From the NCBI GenBank assembly GCA_017483465.1, contig JAFUWN010000038.1, positions 1 through 40,532 on the forward strand: 40,532 bases of DNA. Direction: 5' to 3'. Positions 8,437-18,100 of this stretch are shown in pieces (the stretch's first letter is position 1; every line of letters begins with the position of its first letter). This DNA comes from Oscillospiraceae bacterium (GTDB lineage Bacteria > Bacillota > Clostridia > Oscillospirales > Ruminococcaceae). The translations under genes and the position numbers were made by a program. The notes below the pieces were generated by a model. That model was not told where the DNA came from. It did no database searches and saw nothing but the letters and a program-made list of their open reading frames with translations.

Positions 8437-9615
8437 TTATTCTACTTCGATGCCAAATCTCTGGCAAAGCTGTTCCAGTCCGTCACGGTAGCCTGCCGAA
8501 ACTGCTCTGAATTTCCAGGTATTCTGATAGCGATAAATTTCCGCCGCAACGAGTGTTCTTTCTTTGCTGAGATTTTCCAGAGGCATATAAGCAATCTGTT
8601 CTGTTCCGTGGAAAATCTGGAGCACGGGCTTTTCTATCTGAGAGAAATCAAAATCCGGATGATCACCGTAAGCCGAAAAGCAGACCGCAATTTTCTGAAT
8701 ATCCTGGTAGACTCTGTTCAGGCGGAATGCAGCCTCCGGATATTCGGCACCGTCCACGATGGCTGCACCGCCGTTTTTGGATATCAGATTCCCGAAAAAG
8801 ACCATATCTTCGTCACAGCCGGTCAGTTCATTGTCATGCAGAAGAAACACATAGGCATCCATTTCCATCGGCAGATATAATTTCTGCCAGACAAGGCGGA
8901 CTCTGATTTCTTCTTCCAGATAAGATGTCAGATCAAATCTTGCACCGGCTCTGAGCATTTCGCCTGTTTTCAGGTTTTTATCCAGCTTCTGCGGCACAGG
9001 CCGTTCCGGAACAGGGAATTCGGCTTCCTGGAGGGCTTCGAGCTGTTCTTCCTGTTCAGCGAGGGAAGAGACATCAAAAATTTCCAGTCTGCGGGAAGAA
9101 GCCTGAGCGACGGCATTTTCTTTCTGTGCATCTGCGAATTGGCAGATCTGCGGAAATCTGACACGCAGTTCCGGCAGAATTTCAAATGCCGCCTGTATTT
9201 CCTGCGGTGTACCCCGGAGGATAATCACAAGATCATGCCGGTTCAGCATAGATTCCAGAATCTGAAAATTCTCCTGATTCAGCTCATCCGGCCGGGAAAG
9301 CAGCAGGATATTTCCGGCGGCTTTTTCTGCCAGTTCCTCGTCAAGAGCAGCGGCATCGGCTTTGACAAGGCCGCCTTCGGAGAGATATTCCAGTGCATGA
9401 TAAATCTGCCCCATAAGTTCGGCTGCCTGTGTGCGGCCTGTTCCCTCTTCACCGGAAAAAATCATATGCAGAGGCACGGGCGTGTAAATAATTTCCTGTT
9501 TTTCCTCCTGTTTCCAGACCTGTAACAGCCGGATAAAGGCATGTATACTGATTTTCATTTCCTGTAGTCCCTGAAACTGGTCAAGTTTATATTCCAGTTC
9601 TTCTATTGTCTGCAT
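8437..9615 (-). CDS. Degenerate CbxX-type AAA+ domain fused to a TerD-like domain
   Basis: 392 aa. Residues ~45-165 follow the CbxX/CfxQ AAA+ pattern (HMIFSGEEGTGRT, then AELMGQIYHALEYLSEG), but the Walker A lysine is Arg (GTGRT). The Walker B acids are replaced: the expected LFIDEAYSL position reads LLLSRPDEL. The sensor-like strand VIILRGTP and the RVRFP segment remain. A linker rich in Glu and Ala (~165-215) joins a TerD-like domain (~220-392) ending in the family's ELY/EIYRYQNTWKFRAV pattern. That domain lacks the DNxTGxGxGDDE stretch of its neighbours; VDGAEYPEAAF stands there. The ATG at 9615 has GGAGGTG about 8 bases upstream. It sits between the TerD genes and the biosynthetic genes, after an internal terminator. 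By inference it is a non-hydrolysing scaffold or adaptor linking them. Domain calls are fairly sure; loss of activity is a prediction. Confidence 0.8.
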   Translation of the reverse strand: MQTIEELEYKLDQFQGLQEMKISIHAFIRLLQVWKQEEKQEIIYTPVPLHMIFSGEEGTGRTQAAELMGQIYHALEYLSEGGLVKADAAALDEELAEKAAGNILLLSRPDELNQENFQILESMLNRHDLVIILRGTPQEIQAAFEILPELRVRFPQICQFADAQKENAVAQASSRRLEIFDVSSLAEQEEQLEALQEAEFPVPERPVPQKLDKNLKTGEMLRAGARFDLTSYLEEEIRVRLVWQKLYLPMEMDAYVFLLHDNELTGCDEDMVFFGNLISKNGGAAIVDGAEYPEAAFRLNRVYQDIQKIAVCFSAYGDHPDFDFSQIEKPVLQIFHGTEQIAYMPLENLSKERTLVAAEIYRYQNTWKFRAVSAGYRDGLEQLCQRFGIEVE

Positions 9616-9648
9616 TCAAAAGCACCTCCAATATAAAAAAGCCAGATT

Positions 9649-9682
9649 AAAAAATAAGAGGAATCTTCGGGATTCCTCTTAT
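9649..9682 (-). terminator. Intra-cluster terminator/attenuator between TerD and the AAA+/TerD gene
   Basis: 12-bp perfect stem (ATAAGAGGAATC at 9654-9665 with 9671-9682), a 5-base loop, then five T and an AT-rich stretch on the minus strand. I see no good promoter between it and the next gene, so the downstream genes probably depend on read-through or on the weak promoter near 8372. Confidence 0.85.
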
Positions 9683-9706
9683 CTGTACTGTTTGTTACTT
9701 ACTGTA

Positions 9707-10318
9707 TCAGCTAAAGCGGGCTGCCAAAGATCTAATATCATTGTCTTCCGTTGCCTGACCGACAGCACTGAATTTCCACTGTCCGTTATGACGGTAGATT
9801 TCACCGAAAACCATTGCTGTCATATTATTATAATTTTCAGAAAGATTATACCGGCAAAGTTCCTGATTGTTATCTGCATCCACAATGCGGATAAACGCAT
9901 TCTGAATCATGCCGAAATGCTGATTTCTCTGTCTTGCCTGATAGATATTGACAACGAAAATAATTTTATCGTAATTCTGCGGCACCTGCTGAAGATCTAC
10001 TACAATCTGTTCGTCATCGCCGGCACCGGCACCGGTGAGGTTATCGCCCATATGCTGAATTGCACCGGAAGAATGACGAAGATTGCCGAAATAAACAATA
10101 TCGGCAGTGGCAGTCACTTTGCCGTTGATGCAGACAAACGCAGAGGCATCACAGTCGATATTCTGTGTTTTTGCACCGCCGAACAGGCCGCCCAGAAAAC
10201 CGCCGGACTGCTGAGGCTTTGCCTCATCCCAGCCCAGGCCGACAACCACTCTGCGGAGTGTGCCGCCGTCAGATTTCTGAAGATTTACTTTCTGGCCTTT
10301 TACCAAATTTACACCCAT
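9707..10318 (-). CDS. TerD-family stress protein with Gly-rich insertion
   Basis: 203 aa. Starts with the family opener KGQKVNLQK, then VGLGWDEA, DCDASAF, and HMGDNLTGAGAGDDEQIVVDL, the acidic loop that binds Ca2+ in TerD structures. It ends with GEIYRHNGQWKFSAVGQA. Between the GLGWD strand and the DCD strand it has a Gly/Phe-rich insertion (PQQSGGFLGGLFGGAK) absent from the two TerD copies upstream, and the usual DLDAAAF is DCDASAF. It starts 4 bases after the TerA-like stop and is the last gene before the internal terminator. TerD proteins are cytoplasmic or membrane-associated and confer resistance to tellurite and other stresses; the mechanism is unresolved. Confidence 0.93.
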   Translation of the reverse strand: MGVNLVKGQKVNLQKSDGGTLRRVVVGLGWDEAKPQQSGGFLGGLFGGAKTQNIDCDASAFVCINGKVTATADIVYFGNLRHSSGAIQHMGDNLTGAGAGDDEQIVVDLQQVPQNYDKIIFVVNIYQARQRNQHFGMIQNAFIRIVDADNNQELCRYNLSENYNNMTAMVFGEIYRHNGQWKFSAVGQATEDNDIRSLAARFS

Positions 10319-10322
10319 AATT

Positions 10323-10925
10323 TTAATCCTTTCTGCCGGGAGTCCAGGTCATACCCCATTTAAAAGCCTTGTCCATATTACTGTGGCCATTATAGAACTG
10401 TACCAACTTTTCAACCGAGAACGTTTCGTTATTGCTGTTTTCCAGCATGGCAATGGCACACATGATCTGTGAAGAACCATATTCATCCATGCGGACAATC
10501 AAATCCTGACTGCCGGGGCATTTCACAGTGACAACACCATCGGCATTTCTCCAGTTTGCCACACCTTCATAAATAAAAGTATAGATCAGGATTCGCTTGA
10601 ATTCTGCAATATGTGCTCCGTTGATGCGAAGATTCTCGCCGTCGGAAGCCGCACCGCTCCGGTCATCGCCGTCAAGGGCGATGAACGGAAACTGTCTCAG
10701 ACTGCCGAATGCATTTCCCAGAGCCTGGACACAGCCTTTGCGGCCGTCTTTGAATTCATACAGACAGCCGAGATCCAGATCAATAGAAGCCTGCGGCAGC
10801 GGAATGCCGAGTATTTTTCTGGCCGGCGGCTGGCTCCAGTTGAGATTAATCAAAATCTCTCCCAGCGGTTTGTCTGTACTTTTGGACAGATTGACTTTCT
10901 GGCCTTTTCTTAATTCGACTGCCAT
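10323..10925 (-). CDS. TerA-like TerD-superfamily protein
   Basis: 200 aa. Opens with ELRKGQKVNLSK like TerD but then diverges: ILINLNWSQPP, LDLGCLYEFKDG, ALDGDDRSG with SDGENLRING, FIYEGVANW, and a C-terminal block with MDEYG and CAIAML. This GDDRSGxxxDGEN variant and the FIYEG segment match TerA, not TerD. Length and layout are normal. It starts 3 bases after the preceding TerD stop and ends 4 bases before the next TerD start, so the three are translationally linked. Likely role: partner of the TerD proteins in a Ca2+-responsive membrane-linked complex (inferred from the family). Confidence 0.85.
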   Translation of the reverse strand: MAVELRKGQKVNLSKSTDKPLGEILINLNWSQPPARKILGIPLPQASIDLDLGCLYEFKDGRKGCVQALGNAFGSLRQFPFIALDGDDRSGAASDGENLRINGAHIAEFKRILIYTFIYEGVANWRNADGVVTVKCPGSQDLIVRMDEYGSSQIMCAIAMLENSNNETFSVEKLVQFYNGHSNMDKAFKWGMTWTPGRKD

Positions 10926-10928
10926 AGA

Positions 10929-11504
10929 TTATGCATCCAGACCGAAATTGCGGCAAAGTGCAGCAAGTCCGCCGGAGAAGCCGGAACCGATGGCATTGAA
11001 CTTCCATTCGCCGTTATGCCGATAGAGTTCGGCAACAACAACAGCGGTTTCAATCGAGAAGTCTTCTCCGAGATCGAAATGAATCAGTTCTTCGCCGTTT
11101 TCCTGGTTCAGAATGCGGATATAGGCATTGTTGACCTGACCGAAATTCTGATTTCTCTCATCCGCTTCAAAAATAGTAACTGTGAAGTCGATCTTATCAA
11201 TATTAGCCGGAACAGCATTCAGATCAATATTGATCACTTCGTCATCGCCCTCGCCCTCGCCGGTCTTGTTATCGCCCATATGGGTAACAGAGCCGGAAGC
11301 ATGTTCTTTATTATTATAGAACACGAAATCAGCTTCGGAAGCAGCTCTGCCGTCTGCACCGAGCAGGAAGGCAGCCGCATCCAGATCGAATTCCGAGCCG
11401 CCGTCATACTTGTTGACATCCCAGCCGAGGCCGACCATAATTTTTGTTAAACCGGGGTTAGTTTTTGTCAGATCAACTTTCTGACCTTTAGACAGATTTA
11501 CCAT
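10929..11504 (-). CDS. TerD-family Ca2+-binding stress protein (copy 2)
   Basis: 191 aa. Complete TerD pattern: [55 protein letters not shown], the acidic loop [17 protein letters not shown], then [17 protein letters not shown] and a [10 protein letters not shown] tail. All acidic residues expected for Ca2+ binding are present. The ATG at 11504 has AAAGGAGG 9 bases upstream. It is very similar along its length to the neighbour at 11552-12130 (191 versus 192 aa), a tandem duplication. Expected to act with the Ca2+ ATPase gene that heads the operon. Confidence 0.95.
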   Translation of the reverse strand: MVNLSKGQKVDLTKTNPGLTKIMVGLGWDVNKYDGGSEFDLDAAAFLLGADGRAASEADFVFYNNKEHASGSVTHMGDNKTGEGEGDDEVINIDLNAVPANIDKIDFTVTIFEADERNQNFGQVNNAYIRILNQENGEELIHFDLGEDFSIETAVVVAELYRHNGEWKFNAIGSGFSGGLAALCRNFGLDA

Positions 11505-11551
11505 GAGAAAAATCCTCCTTTAAAATAAATTAATATAAATTATAATTTTAA

Positions 11552-12130
11552 TTATACATTCACGCCGAAATTCTTTCCGAGTGCATACAGACCGCCTGCA
11601 AAGCCGCTGCCGATGGCATTGAATTTCCATTCGCCGTTATGACGATAGAGTTCGCCGACTACAATTGCAGTTTCTACAGAGAAATCTTCACCCAGATCGA
11701 AACGGATCAGTTCAATGCCGTTAGTTTCATCCAGAACGTGAATATATGCGTTGCTGACCTGACCGAAATTCTGGCATCTGGTTTCGGCATCATAGATTGT
11801 TACAGTAAAGTCAATCTTTGCGATATTTGCCGGAACTTTGCTGAGGTCGACTTTCAGAACTTCGTCATCGCCCTCGCCCTCACCAGTGAGGTTATCGCCG
11901 GTATGCTCTACAGCACCGGAAGCATGTTTCAGATTGTTATAGAATACAAAATCTGCATCACTGGTTACTTTTCCGCTTGCATCGAGCAGGAATGCCGCAG
12001 CATCAAGGTCGAAATCTGCACCGCCGTCATACTGGTTCACGTCCCAGCCCAGACCTACGATCAGTTTCGAGAGTCCGGGATTGCCTTTTGTCAGATCAAC
12101 TTTCTGACCTTTCATCAAACTTACAGCCAT
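11552..12130 (-). CDS. TerD-family Ca2+-binding stress protein (copy 1)
   Basis: 192 aa. Same domain order as the tandem neighbour: [38 protein letters not shown], the acidic loop [33 protein letters not shown]. It differs mostly in surface positions (for example [20 protein letters not shown]). The first TerD gene after the Ca2+ ATPase, 61 bases downstream of it, with its own AGGAGG site. A 14-base palindrome lies in the gap. Expected function: Ca2+-dependent stress protein of the Ter system; the exact activity is unknown for the family. Confidence 0.95.
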   Translation of the reverse strand: MAVSLMKGQKVDLTKGNPGLSKLIVGLGWDVNQYDGGADFDLDAAAFLLDASGKVTSDADFVFYNNLKHASGAVEHTGDNLTGEGEGDDEVLKVDLSKVPANIAKIDFTVTIYDAETRCQNFGQVSNAYIHVLDETNGIELIRFDLGEDFSVETAIVVGELYRHNGEWKFNAIGSGFAGGLYALGKNFGVNV

Positions 12131-12165
12131 AAATATACCTCCTAAAGTATATATTAAATATTTTC

Positions 12166-12179
12166 ACAGCATATGCTGT
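12166..12179. other. 14-base palindrome between Ca2+ ATPase and TerD genes
   Basis: ACAGCATATGCTGT is a perfect inverted repeat in the 61-base gap. It lacks a T tract on either side, so it is not a normal terminator. It could be an RNA processing or stabilising hairpin, or a protein-binding site. Confidence 0.4.
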
Positions 12180-12191
12180 TGAATTGCGGGA

Positions 12192-14852
12192 TTATTCGGC
12201 TTTTTTACTGCCGACAATTGCTTTTCTGATCAGGTCAACCGGAATGATGGTCAGAGCCAGAATCAGAACGATACACCATTCTTTGGCATTCATGCCATAA
12301 CATCTGAGAACGGCACCGCCGATATAAGTCATGATGATCTGTACCAGTGTGATACCGCCCATAACTTTCAGGAAGCCCTTGTTTCCGGTGATATTGTCAA
12401 ACAGATTCATTTTTTCTGTTCTTGCGTTAAATGCATTTGCAACAGCGATTAAAATAAAGAATGCGAAATAGCCGGTTAATAAATAAGACTTTGTCTGTGT
12501 TGCGGAGACTACTTCGTCAGCTCTGAACCAGTCTTTCATGAACTGGGACAGAATAAAGAACATACTGAGACCAAATGACCAGAGTGCTCCGGTGATGATT
12601 TCCGTCCACATATATTTGCTGACGATCGGTTCGTCACGGCGTTTCGGCTTTTCATCCATATATTCTTTCAGAGCCGGTTCACCGCCGAATGCGAGTGCTG
12701 CGAGCGTATCCATTACCAGATTGACCCACAGAATCTGTGTGATCGAAAGCGGATGGTCAATGCCTAACAGCGGACAAACAAAGCTTACCAGTACGGCAGA
12801 TACGTTAATTGTCAGCTGGAATACGATAAATTTCCGGATACTGTTAAAGATGGTACGGCCGAACAGGATTGCCTTTTCGATAGACAGGAAGTTATCATCC
12901 AGGATAACAATTTCGCTGGCTTCTTTGGCGACTTCCGTACCGCCGCCCATTGCAAAGCCGACATCGGCTTTTTTCAGAGCCGGAGAGTCATTCACACCGT
13001 CACCGGTCATGCCGACTACCAAATCCAGTTCCTGAGCGATTCTGACAAGACGGCTCTTATCTGTAGGAAGGGCACGGGCTACGACACGGAGTTTCGGCAT
13101 AATCTTCTTGACTTCTTCATCAGACAGAGCATTCAGCTCATCAGAAGTCAGTCTGACATCATCATCAGAACGAATAATACCTGCTTCTTTTGCGATAGCA
13201 ACAGCAGTTTCTTTTCTGTCGCCTGTGATCATGATCACCTGAACACCGGCTTTCTGTACCTGAGCAATGGCTTCAATAGATTCCGGACGAACATCATCAC
13301 GAATACCTGTGATGCCGACAAGAGTCCATTCGCCGGCCGGGAGGCCTTCTTCCGTGATACCGCCGTCACTGATGGCAAATGCCAGTACACGGATTGCTCT
13401 GACAGCGAGTTCATCAATCTTGGCAGTCATGAGCTTGGAATCAAACGGCTGTTTCTGACCGTTGGTATCATAATAATATTTACATCTGTCAATAATTTTT
13501 TCAGGAGCACCTTTAATAAGTGTTCCGGTTACAGCACCCTCTACCTGAGAGAGAGAGAATTTATTTGTACTGTTGAAAGGTACGGAATCAATAATTTTAA
13601 TCTCATCATTATTTTCAACATCTTTGACGAAATTTAATAAAGCACGTTCTGTCATATTACCGCCGACTGCCTGTCTCTGGGCACCCTGTCCGGAGATCAC
13701 CGCACTGGTATTATTGAAAATACTTGCTCTCATCAGCAAAGCCTGTGCTTCGCCGATTGCATTATAATTATCAAATGCATTGCCTGCACCGTCTGTATAA
13801 TTCACAACTTCGAGCTGACCTTTTGTGATCGTACCTGTCTTATCGCTCATGAGCAGATTCAGGCTTCCGGCGGTTTCGATACCGGAAATCTTTCTGACCA
13901 GTACGTTTTCTTTCAGCATTTTGCCCATGTTCTGAGCCGATACGATTGCGATCATCAGCGGCAGACCTTCCGGAACAGCCATAACAATGATAATAACAGC
14001 CAGGATAACAGCTTCTACCAGGTCAGTAAAAATTCCTGCAATATCTGTGAAATATGTAGCCGCACCGCCCTCGTTATTGACGATACACTGAATCATGAAT
14101 GCAACTGCAATTGCTGCACCGCCGATGTAACCAAATACGCTGATCTGATTGGCCAGTTTGCCGAGTTTTAATTTCAGAGGGGTTTCTCTGTCTTCATCTG
14201 TCTGGAGTTCTTTTGCGATTTCGCCGTAGATTGTCTTATCACCGACAGTTGTCACCTGCATGACAGCATTGCCGGAGCAGACAACTGCACCTCTGAATAC
14301 TTTGTTCGGATGCAGAAAATCCTTGCTCTGTCCTGCTTCTTCGGTGACTTCTTCGACGGATTCTTTCTTAGCTTCTTCCGATTCGCCGTTCAGAACAGAC
14401 TGATCAACTTTGATATTGCCGTCAATCAGAACGCCGTCAGCCGGAATTTTATCGCCGGACTGCAATAACACAGCATCACCGACAACAATTTCATCAATCG
14501 GGATTTCAACGATTTCGCCGTTTCTGTAGATCTTGCACTTGATCTGGGAAGCTTCTGCCTGTAAAGCCTGGAATGCATTTTCGTTTCTGTATTCCGAGAA
14601 TGTAGAAACAAGAGTTGCAATCAGTACCGCAGCCGCAATACCGATGGTTTCAATCCAGTCGGCTTTGCCGAAGATGGCAAAGATGACGTTGATAATCAAT
14701 GCGACAAGCAGGATTTTAATCATCGGGTCGCCGAAATTGCCGAGCAGTTTTTGCATGAATGTTTCGGAAGCCTGTTCCGACATCTTATTACTGCCGTATT
14801 TCGACCGTGATTCTTCGACTTGCTGGTCATTCAGACCTGTGATGTTCTTCAT
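12192..14852 (-). CDS. P-type Ca2+-transporting ATPase (PMCA/SERCA type)
   Basis: 886 aa, normal for the P2 family. An N-terminal cation-ATPase domain is followed by two membrane segments (~45-100). NGES is the actuator loop, PEGLP lies in the ion-binding helix, and the phosphorylation motif is MSDKTGTIT with Asp near residue 336. Also present are KGAPE in the nucleotide domain, ITGDRKETA, and MTGDGVNDSPALKKADVGFAMG near residue 614. C-terminal membrane helices follow, including NLVMDTLAALAFGGEPA, typical of Ca2+ pumps. It exports Ca2+ from the cytoplasm at the cost of ATP. The ATG at 14852 has GGAGAGG upstream. It heads the operon with the TerD genes, which bind Ca2+. Ion specificity is inferred from the family. 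Confidence 0.93.
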   Translation of the reverse strand: MKNITGLNDQQVEESRSKYGSNKMSEQASETFMQKLLGNFGDPMIKILLVALIINVIFAIFGKADWIETIGIAAAVLIATLVSTFSEYRNENAFQALQAEASQIKCKIYRNGEIVEIPIDEIVVGDAVLLQSGDKIPADGVLIDGNIKVDQSVLNGESEEAKKESVEEVTEEAGQSKDFLHPNKVFRGAVVCSGNAVMQVTTVGDKTIYGEIAKELQTDEDRETPLKLKLGKLANQISVFGYIGGAAIAVAFMIQCIVNNEGGAATYFTDIAGIFTDLVEAVILAVIIIVMAVPEGLPLMIAIVSAQNMGKMLKENVLVRKISGIETAGSLNLLMSDKTGTITKGQLEVVNYTDGAGNAFDNYNAIGEAQALLMRASIFNNTSAVISGQGAQRQAVGGNMTERALLNFVKDVENNDEIKIIDSVPFNSTNKFSLSQVEGAVTGTLIKGAPEKIIDRCKYYYDTNGQKQPFDSKLMTAKIDELAVRAIRVLAFAISDGGITEEGLPAGEWTLVGITGIRDDVRPESIEAIAQVQKAGVQVIMITGDRKETAVAIAKEAGIIRSDDDVRLTSDELNALSDEEVKKIMPKLRVVARALPTDKSRLVRIAQELDLVVGMTGDGVNDSPALKKADVGFAMGGGTEVAKEASEIVILDDNFLSIEKAILFGRTIFNSIRKFIVFQLTINVSAVLVSFVCPLLGIDHPLSITQILWVNLVMDTLAALAFGGEPALKEYMDEKPKRRDEPIVSKYMWTEIITGALWSFGLSMFFILSQFMKDWFRADEVVSATQTKSYLLTGYFAFFILIAVANAFNARTEKMNLFDNITGNKGFLKVMGGITLVQIIMTYIGGAVLRCYGMNAKEWCIVLILALTIIPVDLIRKAIVGSKKAE

Positions 14853-14889
14853 TTTGTTCCTCTCCTATTTAATAATAAAAATAATTTTT

Positions 14890-14917
14890 CAAAGGCTGTA
14901 TAAAAAGAACAGCCTTT
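14890..14917 (-). promoter_or_regulatory. Hairpin at the 5' end of the Ca2+ ATPase/Ter transcript
   Basis: Nine-bp stem AAAGGCTGT / ACAGCCTTT with a 10-base loop. The predicted start of transcription (about 14918) is immediately upstream, so the hairpin would be the first thing in the mRNA. An AT-rich stretch follows. It may stabilise the mRNA or act as an attenuator. Confidence 0.55.
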
Positions 14918-14924
14918 GGAGAAC

Positions 14925-14953
14925 ATTATACCACATCCGGTAGAAAAACACAA
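14925..14953 (-). promoter_or_regulatory. Promoter of the Ca2+ ATPase/TerD operon
   Basis: Minus strand: TTGTGT (14953-14948), 17 bases, TATAAT (14930-14925), with TGG before the -10 (extended -10). Divergent from the purL promoter; the two -35 boxes are about 106 bases apart, in the 285-base gap 14853-15137. Confidence 0.78.
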
Positions 14954-15059
14954 GTTATTTACAAATATTTTCTTAAATCTGTCGTGTTGTACAAGTCCTG
15001 AGACAGATTTTTGTAAAAAATGCCGATTTTTTAAATTTCAAAAAATTCATGAAAAACAA

Positions 15060-15088
15060 TTGCCTTTTTTAAAAATATGTGATACAAT
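15060..15088 (+). promoter_or_regulatory. purL promoter
   Basis: TTGCCT (15060-15065), 17-base spacer, TACAAT (15083-15088), with TGA before it (extended -10). The leader is only about 43 bases, too short for a purine riboswitch. A small TGCAGA/TCTGCA inverted repeat sits in the leader at 15100-15113. Confidence 0.75.
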
Positions 15089-15137
15089 AGAAGTAATCAT
15101 TGCAGATTTCTGCAAAATACTAAAAGGAGGACAAAAC

Positions 15138-18100
15138 ATGTCTGTTTTCCGTGTTTATGTTGAAAAAAAACCTGCCTATGCCGTAGAAGCTCAGTCAGTC
15201 CTGAATGACCTGCGTACTGCACTCCGGCTGAATCTGACAGGTGTCCGCATTCTGAACCGCTATGATGCCGATTCTCTCAGCGAAGAGGATTTTCAGAGAG
15301 CCATCCCGACTGTCTTTTCTGAACCTGCCGTGGATGAAGTCTATTCTGAACTTCCGGAACTCTCTGAAAATGAAAAGCTGTTCGCCGTGGAATATCTTCC
15401 CGGTCAGTTCGATCAAAGAGCTGACAGCTGTGAACAGTGCATCCAGATTCTGACCCAGAAAGAAAGATGCCGTGTCAAAAATGCCAGAATCTATATTCTT
15501 TCCGGTGTGGATTCTGACGAGGATTTTGAGAAAATCAAGAAATATCTGATCAACCCCGTGGAAAGCCGTGAAGCAACGCTCAAGACTTACAAGACACTGG
15601 ATACCAATTATGATATCCCGACCACTGTCGAAACGCTGGAACGCTTTATTGATCTCAATGAAGCCGGCCTGAATAAATTTATTCAGGAATTCGGCCTTGC
15701 TATGGACTATGATGATATTAAATTCTGTCAGGATTATTTCAGAAATACTGAACATCGTGACCCGACCATCACAGAAATCCGCATGATTGATACTTACTGG
15801 AGCGATCACTGCCGTCATACGACATTCTTAACCAATATTCAGAATGTGAATATTCCTACGGACTATATTAAAAATACCTATCAGGAATATCTTGATGACA
15901 GAAAAGCCCTCGGCAGAGAAGAAAAGCCCCTGACCCTCATGGATTTAGCGACCATGGGTGCAAGAAAGCTCAAAGCAGACGGCCTTCTGAAAGATCTGGA
16001 CGAGAGCGAGGAAATCAATGCATGTTCCGTGAAGATCAAAGCCAATATCGATGGCGAAGAAGCTGACTGGATTCTGATGTTCAAGAACGAAACCCATAAC
16101 CATCCGACAGAAATCGAACCGTTCGGCGGTGCGGCAACCTGTCTGGGCGGTGCAATCCGTGACCCGCTTTCCGGACGTTCTTATGTATATCAGGCTATGC
16201 GTGTGACCGGTGCAGCCAATCCGTTAGTTCCTGTGGAAGATACCATTGCAGGCAAGCTTCCACAGAGAAAAATCACAGTCGGAGCAGCCAACGGCTACAG
16301 CTCTTACGGCAACCAGATCGGCCTTGCAACCGGACATGTTTCAGAAGTCTATCATCCCGGCTATATGGCAAAGAGACTCGAAATCGGTGCAGTACTGGGT
16401 GCGGCTCCGGCTGAGAATATCCGCCGTGAAAGACCTGTTCCGGGTGATGTGGTCATCCTGTTAGGCGGAAAAACCGGACGTGACGGCTGCGGCGGTGCAA
16501 CAGGCTCTTCCAAATCCCATACGCTCGAATCCCTCGAATCCTGCGGTGCAGAAGTCCAGAAGGGCAACCCTGCCGAAGAACGCAAACTCCAGAGATTATT
16601 CAGAAATCCCGAAGTTACTTCTATGATCAAGAGATGTAATGACTTCGGTGCAGGCGGTGTTTCTGTTGCGATCGGCGAACTGACAGACGGTCTGATCATT
16701 GATCTCGGTGCTGTTCCGAAAAAATATGACGGCCTTGACGGTACGGAAATTGCTATTTCTGAATCTCAGGAAAGAATGGCTGTTGTCGTCTCTGCCGAAG
16801 ATGCCGAAAAATTCATCGCTGAAGCCGCTAAGGAAAATCTTCAGGCAACTAAAGTTGCTGATGTCGTGGAAGAACCCAGACTCAAAATGAACTGGAACGG
16901 CAATACCATCGTTGATCTGTCCAGAGAATTTCTGAATTCCAATGGTGCTGTCAAATATACAGATATTGAAATTGAACAGCCTGTTGCAGATACTTCCGAC
17001 ACTCCGGAGAATGCTCCGGCAAGCTGGTCTGAAATGATGGCTGATCTGAATGTCTGCTCACAAAAAGGCCTTGTGGAAAAATTCGACTCTACGATCGGTG
17101 CCGGAACTGTCCTGATGCCTTACGGCGGTGCTTATCAGATGTCTCCGTCTCAGGCGATGGCATGTAAACTCCCTGTTCTGAACGGCGAGACAGATACCTG
17201 CTCTCTGATGGGCTGGGGCTATAATCCGAATATCAGCACAAGAAGCCCTTATCACGGTGCTATGCTGGCAGTAATCGAATCAATCGCTAAAGTCATTGCC
17301 GCCGGCGGCAAACGTGAACAGTGCTGGCTGACATTCCAGGAATATTTTGAAAGAACTCAGAATGACCCGAAACGCTGGGGCAAGCCGTTAGCTGCTCTGC
17401 TCGGTGCGTATAAGGCTCAATTGGAGCTTGGCTGCGGTTCAATCGGCGGTAAAGACTCCATGTCCGGTACATTCGAGCATATTGATGTTCCTCCGACACT
17501 GGTATCTTTTGCCGTATCAACAGCAAGTTCCGGAAAAGTCGTTTCGACAGAGTTCAAGAATGCCGGCGATAAGGTAATTTTATTAACCCCTGATTATGAT
17601 GAAAATCATCTGCCTGTCTTCGACAGTATCCGGAAAATTTTCGATCAGATGGAGAAAATTATTGCTGACGGCCGTGCAAAAGCTGTCTGGACGGTCGGCT
17701 ATGCCGGTGTTGCTGAGGGTATCGCTAAAATGGCAATGGGTAATAAACTCGGCTTCCAGTTCTCCGGTGCGGTAGATTCTGAAACGCTGTTCAAACCCTG
17801 CTATGGTGCATTTATTATCGAACTCGACGGCGAACCTCTGCCGGAAGAAACTCTGCTCGGACAGGTGATCGAAGATTATAAAATCTATACTCTGGATTAT
17901 TCCGTATCTCTCGAATCTCTCCAGAGAATCTGGGAAGAAAAGCTTGAATCCGTCTTCCCGTGCAGAATCAAGACGACTGACGAAAAACCGGAAATCTACA
18001 GCTTCAAAGCTGAAACCCGTCCTGCTCCGGCGATTCATGTCGCTAAGCCGAAAGTATTTATCCCTGCTTTCCCCGGTACGAACTGCGAATATGACTCCGC

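Noticed and set aside
14916-15137. Longer N-terminus for purL
   Set aside because: The frame is open, but the region holds the purL promoter, and AGGAGG plus family homology place the start at 15138.
15089-15137. Purine riboswitch before purL
   Set aside because: The predicted leader is only about 43 bases, without the three-way junction sequences; only a small inverted repeat is present.
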